Source of the DNA: Affinirhizobium straminoryzae
GTDB lineage: Bacteria > Pseudomonadota > Alphaproteobacteria > Rhizobiales > Rhizobiaceae
Assembly (NCBI RefSeq): GCF_007004135.1
Contig: NZ_VJMG01000021.1
Location: 124,001-188,000 of the forward strand
Direction of reading: 5' to 3'
DNA length: 64,000 nucleotides
The notes below the pieces were generated by a model. It saw only the letters and a program-made list of their open reading frames with translations, was not told the DNA's origin and did not search any database. Positions 48,774 through 57,762 of this stretch are shown here, in pieces. Each line of letters begins with the position of its first letter. Position 1 is the first letter of the stretch. A program made the translations under genes and the position numbers.

Positions 48774-49589
48774 TTGCGCCAAGTGATAATTAAAAACACA
48801 GGTGTGTCCGTCTCTCGCTTTGTATTTGGTACAGCGAGCTTGTTCAACGTCGGTAATAAGAAGAAGCGTCTTGACCTTCTGAGTGCTGCTGTGGATGCGG
48901 GGTTTACGCATTTTGACACGGCGCCCTATTATGGTTTTGGGTTTGCGGAGCGGGACCTGGCGCCTGTGCTGAAGGCTCATCCGCATGTCACAGTCACCAC
49001 GAAGGTCGGCATTTACTCGCCAGGGGGGGAGTCCCAGCCTGCACCTGCAGTTTTTCTGCGGAAGGCGGCTGGTCGTTTTATAAAAGCCATCTCTCGCCCT
49101 CTTATTGATTTTTCTGTGGCACGGGCCCGTACCACGCTAGAAGCAAGCTTGCGTCGTATGGGGCGAGAGGTGATCGACATATATACTCTGCATGAGCCGG
49201 AAACTGCGCTTGTCTTTGCCGACGAGTGGCGCCGCTGGATGGAGGACTGTGTTGCAACAGGCAAGGTGCGCACCTTCGGCGCTGCGCTGACAGCCGACAG
49301 GCTCATTGCTTTCACCAATAGCAAGATTGACCTTGGGCCGTTCGTCCAGGTTGCAGACAGTCTAGATGCTAAGGAGGCCGATATTCTTGCGGCGCACGGC
49401 AAGCCGATGCAGATCACGTATGGCTACGTCTCTGCCGCATTTCGATCCGGTGAGGTCATCTCAGTGGCCGATATTTTGAAGCAGGCTCTCAAGAGAAATT
49501 TGGAAGGCGCTATCATTGTCAGCTCCACCAAGGTTTCGCGCCTCGGCCAGTATTCAAGAATTCTGGAGGACGCTGACCGTGATCAGTGA
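48774..49589 (+). CDS. Aldo/keto reductase family protein
   Basis: A 271-residue NAD(P)H-dependent oxidoreductase with the AKR fold. The catalytic tetrad is visible: D and Y in FDTAPYYGFGFAE, K in TVTTKVG and H in IYTLHEPE. It starts at TTG 48774 (AAAGAAAG upstream) or GTG 48783; the start is uncertain. The gene is clearly more AT-rich than ppdK and its codon use differs, and it overlaps the next gene by 11 bases, so the two appear to have been acquired together. Substrate unknown; a sugar or polyol is plausible from the GMC neighbour. Confidence 0.87.
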   Translation: MRQVIIKNTGVSVSRFVFGTASLFNVGNKKKRLDLLSAAVDAGFTHFDTAPYYGFGFAERDLAPVLKAHPHVTVTTKVGIYSPGGESQPAPAVFLRKAAGRFIKAISRPLIDFSVARARTTLEASLRRMGREVIDIYTLHEPETALVFADEWRRWMEDCVATGKVRTFGAALTADRLIAFTNSKIDLGPFVQVADSLDAKEADILAAHGKPMQITYGYVSAAFRSGEVISVADILKQALKRNLEGAIIVSSTKVSRLGQYSRILEDADRDQ

Positions 49590-51168
49590 TCTTGTCGACA
49601 AGGGTTCCTTGACGGAAGAGGGCGACTTTCTTGTAATTGGTGCTGGGACGGTCGGCCTTCCTTTCTGTACGGAACTTGCGACTGCGACCGGCAAGCGCGT
49701 TATCTGTCTGGAGTCCGGCGGGCGCTCACAGGATCATGAGACGCATCCCCTCAACGAAGTGGTTCATCTTGCACTACCTTATGAAGGGGCACAGAAGGGA
49801 AGGTTCCGGTGCATCGGCGGCACGTCCACCCGTTGGGGCGGCGCGCTTATTCCATTTCAGGCGGCAGATCTGTTCAATGCAGGCTGGCCTATCAAGATCG
49901 ATGAACTGCTGCCTTATTTGCCCAAGGTGGAGCACATCTTCGGTCTTTCGGAGGGAGGTTATACGGACGAAAAGTTTCCGATTGATCTGAGGCCGCATTA
50001 TGTCAATCGTCTGGCGAAGTGGCCCGCGTTCAAGCACCGCAATGTCGTCAACGTTGTCGGTAGTAGGGCAGAGGCCCTTCAGAATCTGCAGGTCTGGTTG
50101 AATGCCACCGTCACACAAATCCGTTGTACCGGCGAGGGCGTCGAGGTCGTTGCCTCCACCGCCGGCGGCGACCAAATAAAGGTGTGTGCTGCTCGACTGG
50201 TTATCGCCGCCGGCGCGATTGAAACTACACGGCTTGCATTGCTCCTTCGTCAGCAAAACCCCGAATTGTCATCCGCGATTAGCCCTGTTCTTGGTTGTGG
50301 TTTCGCGGACCATATTTCGATCGGTGTCGCCGAAATTCGTCCAGTAGACGCTGCTGCGCTTAATAAGGTGGTGGGCTTCCGCTTCGAGCCCGGCGGTTCT
50401 ATGCGCAACATCCGCTTTGAGTTGGCTATGGATACGCCGCTGCGACAGACACTACCACCCAGTTTCGTTCACATCGGTTTCCAGGTGGATAAGCCCGGCG
50501 GCTTTGACGCTCTGCGTGATGTGTTCCGCTACCTCCAGCAACGACGTTTGCCGCCGCCGAAGGTGCTCGTTCACCTGCTGAAGGGACTGCCTTGGCTTCT
50601 GCGAGCTGTCTGGTGGCGGTTCGTGCACAGGCGGCTGCTCTACCCCGAAGGAGCAAGGCTCGTGGCACATGTCGTCATTGAACAGACCGCCGCATCCGAC
50701 CATACCATCACACTCAGTAATAGCCACGTAGATCCCTTTGGCTTGCCTCGTGCTGAGATCAACTGGAGCATCACTGCGGCAGATGTGGAGAAGCTGCACC
50801 GGGTGACCGACGCGTTCGAACAGACATGGAACGATGCTGGTTTCTCTCGCTACGGTACGTGGAAACGTTATCCGAAGGATCAGATCGGCAAAAAGCTCGC
50901 GCATTCTGGTGGTATCTACCACCCGACGGGTTCGACTCAGATGGGGTATGATGCTCGCTCTGGGGTTGTCGATGCTGATTTGCGGATGTTTGGCGCGCCG
51001 CAGGTGCAGTTGCTGTCAACCTCGGTTTTGCCCACCGGCGGTGGTGCCAATCCGACAATGATGTTGCTCCTTCTGGCCATGCGTTGTGTGGATCAGCACG
51101 TCAATGCCAATTTCCCAATCCACCCAGCCAGTCCCGCAAAGGTCTCCTCCCAGGTCGGCAGCGTCTGA
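49579..51168 (+). CDS. GMC family oxidoreductase
   Basis: A 529-residue FAD-dependent glucose-methanol-choline-type oxidoreductase. The FAD site is LVIGAGTVGLPFCTELA; RCIGGTSTRWGGALIPFQ is the second FAD-contact region, and the C-terminal catalytic part contains GGIYHPTGSTQMG and LPTGGGANPTMMLLLLAMR, including the HxN-type active-site residues. GTG 49579 has a fine GGAGGA ribosome site and overlaps the AKR gene. The last 25 codons (after RCVDQHV) run antisense over the convergent glycosyltransferase. Lower GC than the flanks indicates transfer. Confidence 0.9.
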   Translation: MISDLVDKGSLTEEGDFLVIGAGTVGLPFCTELATATGKRVICLESGGRSQDHETHPLNEVVHLALPYEGAQKGRFRCIGGTSTRWGGALIPFQAADLFNAGWPIKIDELLPYLPKVEHIFGLSEGGYTDEKFPIDLRPHYVNRLAKWPAFKHRNVVNVVGSRAEALQNLQVWLNATVTQIRCTGEGVEVVASTAGGDQIKVCAARLVIAAGAIETTRLALLLRQQNPELSSAISPVLGCGFADHISIGVAEIRPVDAAALNKVVGFRFEPGGSMRNIRFELAMDTPLRQTLPPSFVHIGFQVDKPGGFDALRDVFRYLQQRRLPPPKVLVHLLKGLPWLLRAVWWRFVHRRLLYPEGARLVAHVVIEQTAASDHTITLSNSHVDPFGLPRAEINWSITAADVEKLHRVTDAFEQTWNDAGFSRYGTWKRYPKDQIGKKLAHSGGIYHPTGSTQMGYDARSGVVDADLRMFGAPQVQLLSTSVLPTGGGANPTMMLLLLAMRCVDQHVNANFPIHPASPAKVSSQVGSV

Positions 51169-52151
51169 CCGAAGATCCAGGCGGTATCGGAAAGGGTCTG
51201 CAGCCGCGGGCGGTTGGCAAGCAGCGGGCGGATGAGGGCTGCCATGGCGGCCGCGTCGTCGGCGGGTGCCTGCAGCACGCCGCCGGTTGCCCAGGTGGCG
51301 ACGGCGCCAGAGGCGGTGGTGACGACGGGAACGCCGTGGCGCAAGGCTTCCGCGACGGCCATGCCGTAGCCTTCATAATAGGAGGTCGCGACATAGAGGT
51401 CCGCCGCCTGCCACGCGGCCTCCAGGTTTTCGTCGGAAACGTCGCCGAGAAAGGTAAGCCGATCCGCCAATCCGAGTTCTTTGGCGCGCGCGGTGAGGGC
51501 GGCAACATGGGCGGGATCGCGATCGGGATCGCCGGCAATCTGCCAGCGCCAGTCGAAATCGGCGAGATGGGCGGCCACCTCCAGCATGTAGTCGTAGCGC
51601 TTGCGGGCAATGATGGCGCCGACCGAGAGAATGCTGGCCGGCCCGGAGCGGCGGCCTACCGCCGACCGGGGGACGTGCAGATTGCCGGGAACCGATACCC
51701 GCAGCTTGTGCGGATCAGCGCCATAGTGGCTTTTGAGATAGTGCGCGGTTTCCGCCGATGACACCAGCACGCGGACCGAGCGTGCGATCGCTGCCGCCTC
51801 TGCCTGCCTGAGCGCCTGCGCCCTGTCGCCGGCGGATGCCCCCTGTTCCTCCACCAGCGAGTGGTGGAAGATCGAGACCACCGGCAAGGCTGCTTCGGCA
51901 AAAACCTCCGCGAGATCGCAGAGATAGATATGATCGGTCAGGACGACGCTGCCGGATGGAAGCGCCTTCAACGTTGCGAGAAGTCCGGCACGGTCCCTCT
52001 GTGGCACGGTGGGAAAGCCGGTCGGCAGCGTCAGGGGCTGTACCTCGGCCCCCTGCTGTTCCAGTGCCGCAAGGAGCCTCGTATTGTAGACGTAGCCGCC
52101 GGTGCGACGGGCATAATCGGCGCTGGAAAGGAAGAAGATCCCTGGGGGCAA
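51093..52151 (-). CDS. Glycosyltransferase family 4 (GT-B) protein
   Basis: A 352-residue GT-B glycosyltransferase. The N-terminal domain begins PGIFFLSSADYARRTGGYVYNTRLLAAL; the C-terminal domain has ILSVGAIIARKRYDYMLEVAAHL, the nucleotide-sugar site with ATSYYEGYGMAVAEALRHGVPVV and the closing W-rich helix TLPTWEETFAGLAGWI. Probably transfers a sugar in surface polysaccharide synthesis. Its normal high GC contrasts with the GMC gene, which overlaps its 3' end by 76 bases. Confidence 0.9.
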   Translation of the reverse strand: MPPGIFFLSSADYARRTGGYVYNTRLLAALEQQGAEVQPLTLPTGFPTVPQRDRAGLLATLKALPSGSVVLTDHIYLCDLAEVFAEAALPVVSIFHHSLVEEQGASAGDRAQALRQAEAAAIARSVRVLVSSAETAHYLKSHYGADPHKLRVSVPGNLHVPRSAVGRRSGPASILSVGAIIARKRYDYMLEVAAHLADFDWRWQIAGDPDRDPAHVAALTARAKELGLADRLTFLGDVSDENLEAAWQAADLYVATSYYEGYGMAVAEALRHGVPVVTTASGAVATWATGGVLQAPADDAAAMAALIRPLLANRPRLQTLSDTAWIFGQTLPTWEETFAGLAGWIGKLALTC

Positions 52152-52202
52152 GGGGGCGATCCTGCTGTGACGATGCCGGATGGCACGGCGGTTGGCGGGT
52201 AT

Positions 52203-52478
52203 TTACTGCCGCTCTACGATCACCCGCCGCTCCAGGATCACCGGCCGGTCGAACATCAGCGATGAACGGGTCTGGAAGGCGCGCATGTCCGCGCGGCGGT
52301 CCAGCTCCAGATCCAGCAGGCAGCGGGCCATGGCGTCCGTCTGCGGTCTGAAACCATAGCCGGCGCAGGTGCGCTCGTCCGCCGCGCGCTGCTGTTCCGG
52401 CGTCAGGCTCTGGCAGGCGGACAGCAGGCCGGCGGCTGTAATCAGCAGCAGCGCGGCGAGGGGGCGGGTAACAGTCAT
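52203..52478 (-). CDS. Small conserved lipoprotein
   Basis: A 91-residue precursor with a lipoprotein signal (TVTRPLAALLLITAAGLLSAC). The mature part contains a cysteine pair in ERTCAGYGFRPQTDAMARCLLDLELDRRADM and ends in a basic tail RRVIVERQ. This AGYGF...CL-D-LE pattern is seen in small rhizobial envelope proteins of unknown function. ATG 52478 fits the signal peptide; an upstream start would add non-signal residues. Lies 51 bases beyond the glycosyltransferase start on the same strand. Confidence 0.8.
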   Translation of the reverse strand: MTVTRPLAALLLITAAGLLSACQSLTPEQQRAADERTCAGYGFRPQTDAMARCLLDLELDRRADMRAFQTRSSLMFDRPVILERRVIVERQ

Positions 52479-52615
52479 GGCCTGGTTCCTCCGGGCAATC
52501 AGCAAGGGTGACGCAATGCGCAGCATGTCATAGAAGATAGGACCGATGGCAAGGCAGGAAAGGCCGCGATCCTGCCCAGCCAGTCCAAAGAGGCATTCAA
52601 CGCCGGAAAGACGAG

Positions 52616-53527
52616 ATGACCGTACGCTTCGTGAGGCCGGTATCCAGGGCTGCCCATGCCGGCAAGCGGCTGGCCGAGGGCGGCCTTGTGCTGTTCGTGC
52701 TGGCCATTCTGGCGCATCGATTCGGGCCGCTGTCGACGCCGCATCTTGTTGCGCTGCTGCTGGCGGCGGGGGCGCTTGCGGCCCTCAGCGTGCCACTGGC
52801 CCTGCGCGGGCTGGTGCAGCTGTGGCAGGTGGGCGCCCTGGGCGGAATTGCCTCGCTAAAGGCGCTGATCTGTGCGCTGCCGCCGCTCGCCCTCGTGGCC
52901 TATGGCCTGTTTCTTTACCAGAGCCTGCCGCGTCTTTATGACGTGACGACCGATCCGGATGATCCGCCGGCCTGGAAGATGCCGGTGGAGGCCGCGCAGA
53001 TCTGGTTACCGCGCTCCTTCGTCGTCTCTTCCGCCGATCGCGACCGGCAGCGGCTTGCCTATCCCGCGCTCACCGGTCGACGGTATGAGGGCGCGCTCGA
53101 CCGCGTCTACGAGGCGGTGATCAAGGTCGGCAAGGAAAACCGGATCCACTTCCAGAATACCCGCCGCATGGCCGCCAGGGGCGCGGCCCCACCGGCGGTG
53201 GAAAAGGCGCTGCCCGCCACCGGCTCCGCCAACCGGCCTGTGCCCGATGTCATTCCCGTTCCGCTGCCGCGCCCCTCGCTGATCGAGCCCTCGCCAGTGC
53301 CGGTGGCTGATAATGGCGATCTCCTGCTGCAGGGCGACACGCGCACGCTGATTCTCGGCCTTCCCTTCGATCTTGTGGTGCGCCTGCGCGAGGAGGAAGA
53401 AACCACGCTGGTGGACATGCGCGTGGCAAGCCGTTTCGGTCCGCATGATCTTGGCCAGGGCGCCGAGATCGCCGAGGTTTTTTTGCGCGCGCTGGATGCG
53501 GAGCTGCTGGGGATCGCGGCGGAATGA
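52616..53527 (+). CDS. DUF1499 family membrane protein
   Basis: A 303-residue protein. Three hydrophobic helices (about residues 22-38, 43-62 and 82-102) precede a DUF1499 domain, marked by LYDVTTDPDDPPAW and ALDRVYEAVIKVGKENRIHF and, at the C-terminus, LPFDLVVRLREEEETTLVDMRVASRFGPHDLGQGAEIAEVFL. Between them lies a proline-rich linker. The function is unknown. It is divergent from the small lipoprotein and convergent with the SDR gene. Confidence 0.9.
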   Translation: MTVRFVRPVSRAAHAGKRLAEGGLVLFVLAILAHRFGPLSTPHLVALLLAAGALAALSVPLALRGLVQLWQVGALGGIASLKALICALPPLALVAYGLFLYQSLPRLYDVTTDPDDPPAWKMPVEAAQIWLPRSFVVSSADRDRQRLAYPALTGRRYEGALDRVYEAVIKVGKENRIHFQNTRRMAARGAAPPAVEKALPATGSANRPVPDVIPVPLPRPSLIEPSPVPVADNGDLLLQGDTRTLILGLPFDLVVRLREEEETTLVDMRVASRFGPHDLGQGAEIAEVFLRALDAELLGIAAE

Positions 53528-53582
53528 GAGCGGCGGCATCGGCAAGGGCATGAGCCGGCCCGCGGACCGGCCCCTTTTGCGA

Positions 53583-54332
53583 TCACTTCACCGCGGCATT
53601 GCCGCCATCGGCAAACAGTGCGGAACCGGTCACGAAGCTGGCGCCCGGCCCTGCCAGAAACAGGGCGGCCGCGGCGATCTCTTCCGGCCGGGCAATCCGC
53701 TTCACGGCATGCAGGCTGGCCGCCCAGTCCTTCTGCGCCTGCGTCCCGGCCATACCGGTATCGGTGCCGCCCGGCAAAAGCGCGTTGGCACGGATTTGCT
53801 GCGCACCATAATCGGCCGTGATGCCCTTCACGAGACCCATCAGCCCCGCCTTCGCGGCTGCATAGGCCGCCATGCCGGGCAGGCCGACACTGGTTCCGAC
53901 GAAGCTGGAGGTGAAGACGATCGATCCGCCGCCGCGCCGCAGCATGGCCGGGATCTGCGCACGGCTGGCCAGAAAGGCTGCCGTCAGGTTGGCGGTCAGG
54001 GTGTGCCGCCATTCGTCCGGCGTGAGTTCGGCAAGCGGGCGCGCCGCACCGACGGTGCCGGCATTGTTGAAGGCGATGTCGAGACCGCCGAAATCCGCTT
54101 CCGCTGCGGCCACCAGCGCGTCCTGCGTCTCTGCCATGCCCGCATCGCCGGCCAGAATACGCGCCTTGCCGCCCGCCTGACGGATATCGTCTGCGACACG
54201 CTCCAGCCCGCCGATGCCGCGCGCGTTCAGCACGACGGCCGCACCTTCGCGTGCAAACAGAAGCGCGGCGGCCCGCCCGATGCCCGAGGAGGCGCCGCTG
54301 ATGATGGCCACCTTGCCTTGCAGAAGTCCCAT
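53583..54332 (-). CDS. SDR family oxidoreductase
   Basis: A 249-residue short-chain dehydrogenase/reductase. The cofactor motif is ISGASSGIGRAAAL; NNAG occurs in FNNAGTVGAA; the catalytic Ser and Tyr-x3-Lys lie in VFTSSFVGTSV and YAAAKAGLM. The KEGIA-type C-terminal loop ends with ALFADGGNAAVK, the standard classical SDR end. ATG 54332 gives a typical start (MGLLQGKVAIIS). Substrate unknown. Confidence 0.92.
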   Translation of the reverse strand: MGLLQGKVAIISGASSGIGRAAALLFAREGAAVVLNARGIGGLERVADDIRQAGGKARILAGDAGMAETQDALVAAAEADFGGLDIAFNNAGTVGAARPLAELTPDEWRHTLTANLTAAFLASRAQIPAMLRRGGGSIVFTSSFVGTSVGLPGMAAYAAAKAGLMGLVKGITADYGAQQIRANALLPGGTDTGMAGTQAQKDWAASLHAVKRIARPEEIAAAALFLAGPGASFVTGSALFADGGNAAVK

Positions 54333-54716
54333 ATTTGCTCTCCTTGTCTGTGCAGGCCGAGGCTTAGCGGACATGCATCCGTCTCCGACACCCGATTCCT
54401 GCGCGCCAGATCAGGCCATTGCTGTGCCTCTTCCGGTCTTGCCCGCCGCGAGCTTCCAGAGCATTTCCGGTGAAAAACCGGATCACCTGAAATGTTCTGT
54501 CTCCTTGTTTTCACGCAGTCCGGACGCAAGACCGCTGACGCCCTTTTGGCTCGGACGGGCTCTGAACGCTCTGCTCTTTAGCAAGGTGGGGATGTCGGGC
54601 GGCGCAGATCGTCAAGGAGCGCTCGGGGTTCGAGCGGGTCCGGACAGGGTGGGCGCCGCCGCATCGACCGGCAGCGGAGATGTGAGGGGAGGAAAGGCCT
54701 CTGGTTTGGACCGCGC
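54333..54716. other. Spacer between SDR and MBL-hydrolase genes
   Basis: No gene. Its centre is occupied by the RIME-like element listed separately (54457-54564); the flanks have no recognisable feature. Confidence 0.5.
54457..54564. repeat. RIME-like intergenic mosaic element
   Basis: A 108-base element bounded by CAGAGC and GCTCTG. The left half is a long imperfect palindrome (CAGAGCATTTCCGGTGA ... TCACCTGAAATGTTCTG); the right half contains a second palindrome starting CAGTCCGGACGCAAGACC. The layout and sequence closely resemble the Rhizobium-specific intergenic mosaic element known from rhizobial and related genomes. Confidence 0.8.
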
Positions 54717-55631
54717 TCAACCTGTGTGATAATGCCCCGTCAGTGTCGGCGGTCCCTCGGTCTTGACCTCGCCGCGCTCCACCAGATCTTCCAGATGCGC
54801 CAGCACCGAAAGGGCGGCAGCGCCGTGCAGACGCGGGTCGGTGCGGGCATAGATCGCCTTCACCATGGTCGCGATGTCACTGTCCCCCGCTCTCACGCGC
54901 TCCAGAATGGCGCGTTCGCGCATGCGCCGGTGGGTGCGCAGTGCCCTGAGGAACGCCGGCGGATCGGTGACGGGGCCGCCATGGCCGGGCAGGAAAATCC
55001 AGTCCTCGTCACGCGACAGCAGTTTGTCGAGGGAGGCCATGAAATCGGCCATGGAGCCATCGGGCGGTGCCACGATCGTGGTGGCCCAGGCCATCACATG
55101 ATCGGCCGAAAACAGGATGCCGGTGCCATCCAGTGCGAAGGCGCAATGATTGGCCGTGTGGCCCGGCGTGTGCACGGCCGACAGCCGCCATCCATCGCCC
55201 TCCACCGCCTCGCCATCACCCAGCGCAATATCCGGCCGAAAATCATGATCGGAGCTTTCCGCGAAGGGATTGACCTCGCCGGCATGAAGGGGTCGGGCCG
55301 GGCGGTGTGGCCCTTCGGCGACCGTCTTCGCACCGGTTTCCGCTTGGAGGCGGCCGGCCAGCGGCGAGTGGTCGCGATGGGTATGGCTGATCAGGATATG
55401 GCTGACGCTGCGACCGGCGAGCGCCCGCATCAGCGCTTCGAAATGCGCCTCGTCTTCCGGGCCGGGATCGATGACGGCCACCTGCCGCCCGCGCCCGACA
55501 ATGTAGGAATTGGTGCCATGGAAGGTGAAGGGGGAGGGGTTGTTGCAGGTGATGCGCCACACCCCTTGCGCAATGGCCACCGCTTCGCCATGGGCCGGCG
55601 TGAAGGAGAGGTCGAAATCCGGGCTTTCCAT
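54717..55631 (-). CDS. MBL-fold metallo-hydrolase (LACTB2-like)
   Basis: A 304-residue metallo-beta-lactamase-fold hydrolase. The metal motif is SHTHRDHSPLAG, with further ligands in AVHTPGHTANHCAF and FSADHVMAW and the C-terminal FLPGHGGPV. A winged-helix-like tail follows (RRMRERAILERVRAGDSDIATMVKAIY), as in LACTB2-type endoribonucleases and related hydrolases. Substrate not determinable. Four bases separate its start from the cupin gene stop on the same strand. Confidence 0.92.
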   Translation of the reverse strand: MESPDFDLSFTPAHGEAVAIAQGVWRITCNNPSPFTFHGTNSYIVGRGRQVAVIDPGPEDEAHFEALMRALAGRSVSHILISHTHRDHSPLAGRLQAETGAKTVAEGPHRPARPLHAGEVNPFAESSDHDFRPDIALGDGEAVEGDGWRLSAVHTPGHTANHCAFALDGTGILFSADHVMAWATTIVAPPDGSMADFMASLDKLLSRDEDWIFLPGHGGPVTDPPAFLRALRTHRRMRERAILERVRAGDSDIATMVKAIYARTDPRLHGAAALSVLAHLEDLVERGEVKTEGPPTLTGHYHTG

Positions 55632-55634
55632 GCG

Positions 55635-55940
55635 CTAAAGGGCCTGCTTGTACTCGATCTCGATGAAGGACATCGGCTCGGACCCGGCATTGACGACGTT
55701 GTGTGTGGCGCCCGCCTCGCGCCGGTAGGCAGCGCCCTGTGCCACGAAGGCTTCGCGGGCCGAGTCACCTTCCTCGATCAGGAAATGGCAGTCCGTCATC
55801 GGCACCACCACGTAGCCGAGGCCATGGGTGTGCACGCCGGTATCGGCCCCCGGCTCGAAATCCCAGCGGATGATGCGGGTGACGGCATCATCGACCAGTG
55901 TGGTGGGAATGGCGGGCGGGCGGGCGCGAAAGGCACTCAT
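55635..55940 (-). CDS. Cupin domain protein
   Basis: A 101-residue single-domain cupin. The metal motif is spread over GADTGVHTHGLGYVVVPMTDC, and the second conserved region is AYRREAGATHNVVNAGSEPMSFIEIEYK. Such small cupins are sensors, isomerases or dioxygenases, and no substrate can be assigned. It is next to, and probably cotranscribed with, the MBL hydrolase. ATG 55940 gives the domain start; an upstream extension is not conserved-looking. Confidence 0.88.
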   Translation of the reverse strand: MSAFRARPPAIPTTLVDDAVTRIIRWDFEPGADTGVHTHGLGYVVVPMTDCHFLIEEGDSAREAFVAQGAAYRREAGATHNVVNAGSEPMSFIEIEYKQAL

Positions 55941-56130
55941 GAACAGGCTCCCGGAAAGGCGATGCAGGCAGGTCAAAGACCTAGCACGGCAGGGGGGCTG
56001 CGCGCATAAAAATCTGTCATGCGGCACCAGTTAGACATTGTGAGCCGCCGGCACCTTTGCTAATGAGGCGCCTGCCTGCGGCCTGTGTCGAACGTCCTTT
56101 TTTCGGACTCGACCGAGCGGCCGTTGACGT

Positions 56131-56205
56131 TGGGGCGTCGCCAAGCGGTAAGGCACCGGTTTTTGGTACCGGCATTCCCAGGTTCGAATCCTGGCGCCCC
56201 AGCCA
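56131..56205 (+). tRNA. tRNA-Gln (anticodon TTG)
   Basis: A 75-base cloverleaf including the encoded CCA. The acceptor stem TGGGGCG pairs with CGCCCCA, the anticodon arm CCGGT-TTTTGGT-ACCGG carries TTG, and the T arm is CCAGG-TTCGAATC-CTGG. It is encoded between the cupin gene and a secreted-protein gene; no integrase or att-like duplication is seen nearby. Confidence 0.97.
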
Positions 56206-56255
56206 CATTTTCGCTCGTCCCAAATCGACGTCTTGGTCATCCGGTTCTGCCTTTC

Positions 56256-56861
56256 TCACCGGCGCGCTGGTCGTGGCGGGAAGGGCAGGTCGGTTCGTGG
56301 GGCGGGCAGCAGCGTGGCGGCAAGGCCGAAGCGGTGCAGCAGGTCGGGCGTGAGCTGGCGCAGGTCGCCCGGGCGTGCTTGCGTGGCAAAGGCGATCAGC
56401 GCCGGGGGAAGGTCGAGGCGGGAGAGATAGGTTCTCGCCCGGGCGTTGCCCCTCGGGCTTTCTTCCAGGCCGCCGTCCGTGCGGTATCGGAACGCACCGT
56501 GGACGATCAGCAGCGATGAGACGGAGAACACCCGTGTGCGACCGGCAAGCCAGGCGAGCGCACAGCCGGAGGCGCAGAGGCTGCCGGGCGGCACGCTGGT
56601 GGAAAAGCCGCGGGCGCGGATCGTGTCGCCGATCGCAAGTGCGGGCTCCAGTTCGCCGCCAGGGCTTTCCAGCACGATTGTTGCGGCCGGATAGCGGTCC
56701 GCCAGAGCTGCGAAACGGGGTGCATCCTCCGCACGGAACTGGCCGCGGATCGCGATCAGGCCATAGGCCGGTGCGGGAGAGAGGTCGATGATCTCTGCCG
56801 CCTGTGCCGGGACGGCAAGGCCAAGACAGGTTGCAAGGCGGACAATGGACCTGATCATCAT
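56256..56861 (-). CDS. Secreted ClpP/crotonase-fold-like protein of unknown function
   Basis: A 201-residue protein with a signal peptide (MIRSIVRLATCLGLAVPAQA). The mature sequence has the shape of periplasmic ClpP-like proteins: YGLIAIRGQFRAEDAPRFAAL, TIVLESPGGELEPALAIGDTIRARGF and the SLCASGCALAWLAGRTRVFS segment where the family has its active-site Ser region. Whether it is a peptidase is unknown. The gene lies 50 bases beyond the tRNA, on the opposite strand. Confidence 0.75.
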   Translation of the reverse strand: MMIRSIVRLATCLGLAVPAQAAEIIDLSPAPAYGLIAIRGQFRAEDAPRFAALADRYPAATIVLESPGGELEPALAIGDTIRARGFSTSVPPGSLCASGCALAWLAGRTRVFSVSSLLIVHGAFRYRTDGGLEESPRGNARARTYLSRLDLPPALIAFATQARPGDLRQLTPDLLHRFGLAATLLPAPRTDLPFPPRPARR

Positions 56862-57073
56862 CACGGATTCCCGCAAGGCCACAACCTGCCGGCGACGGTG
56901 GCAAAAGTCGATTTTTCGTATGTAGGCGACATCCGGGCGAGAACCAGAGGCCCGGGCGGCGGAGGCCTGGCGGCCGGCCGCCGCGCAAACGGACAGACGC
57001 CGCCCGCCAGACGCTCTTTATGCCCGGCCCCTGCCGCGCCCCGGTGCCGGCGCGGCAGACGCCAAGGGCCGCC

Positions 57074-57427
57074 TCATTCGGCGGTCAGCAGCTCCGTGCA
57101 GTAGCTCGGGCCCTTGGTGCCCGGACGGTCCGACACAACGTGGATGGACTTGATGCGATAGTTCGAATCGGTGGTCAGGTTGGCGCTGCAGCTTGCGCTG
57201 ATCCGCTGGCCATCCACAGTCTTGATGCGCTGGAAGCCGCCACGCCAGTTGTAGACCGTGTCGTCGCCGACGCGTGCATCAGCATATGGCGGTGCAAAAC
57301 GGGCGAAGAAGGCGCCGGCCGATTTCCCCTGCCAGCGCGTCTCGATGGGGCTTGGCGGGGTCGGCATGGTCGTGCATCCGCACAGCGTGCAGGCCAGCAG
57401 CACCAGCGCGGTCAAGCGAGTGTTCAT
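57074..57427 (-). CDS. Small lipoprotein of unknown function
   Basis: A 117-residue precursor with a lipobox in LVLLACTLCGC. The mature protein has a GKSAGAFFARFAPPYADARVGDDTVYNWRGGF segment, a cysteine in RISASCSANLTTD and another in GPSYCTELL, which could form a disulfide. It is probably an envelope lipoprotein conserved among rhizobia; I do not recognise a named family. No neighbour suggests a function. Confidence 0.78.
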   Translation of the reverse strand: MNTRLTALVLLACTLCGCTTMPTPPSPIETRWQGKSAGAFFARFAPPYADARVGDDTVYNWRGGFQRIKTVDGQRISASCSANLTTDSNYRIKSIHVVSDRPGTKGPSYCTELLTAE

Positions 57428-57687
57428 CTGTCGTAAACCTTTGTTTTCCGGAAGGAACGGAGCAGGGCCGCCCTTCGAAGCAGCACTCGGCGCCCGGAAG
57501 CTTGCCGGTTCCGTCGCCTTGGCTCCGCACTAGCAGATTTGAGCCTGATTGCGCGAGGGGCTGTCTTTCGCGGCGCAAAATAAATTTGCCATGTACCGCT
57601 TTTCTCTACGGATGCGCGCCATTTTGAAACGGCTAATATGAGAATGTATCAATATGGATCAATCGGCGGTGCGCCCCATTGCGAAAT

Positions 57688-57712
57688 GGAACCATTGCCG
57701 GTATATTTCGTT
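57688..57712 (+). promoter_or_regulatory. EcfG-type general-stress promoter of the 33-residue peptide
   Basis: GGAAC at 57688-57692 and CGTT at 57709-57712 with a 16-base spacer match the EcfG consensus exactly. The motif is 50 bases upstream of the small membrane-protein gene. Confidence 0.75.
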
Positions 57713-57762
57713 TTCATGACGGGGCACGGGAGGGGTGCGCCGTCATATCAGGAGGAGAACAG

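Noticed and set aside
56131-56205. tRNA-Gln as an integration site of a mobile island
   Set aside because: No integrase gene, no duplicated tRNA 3' end and no compositional change is seen on either side within the window.
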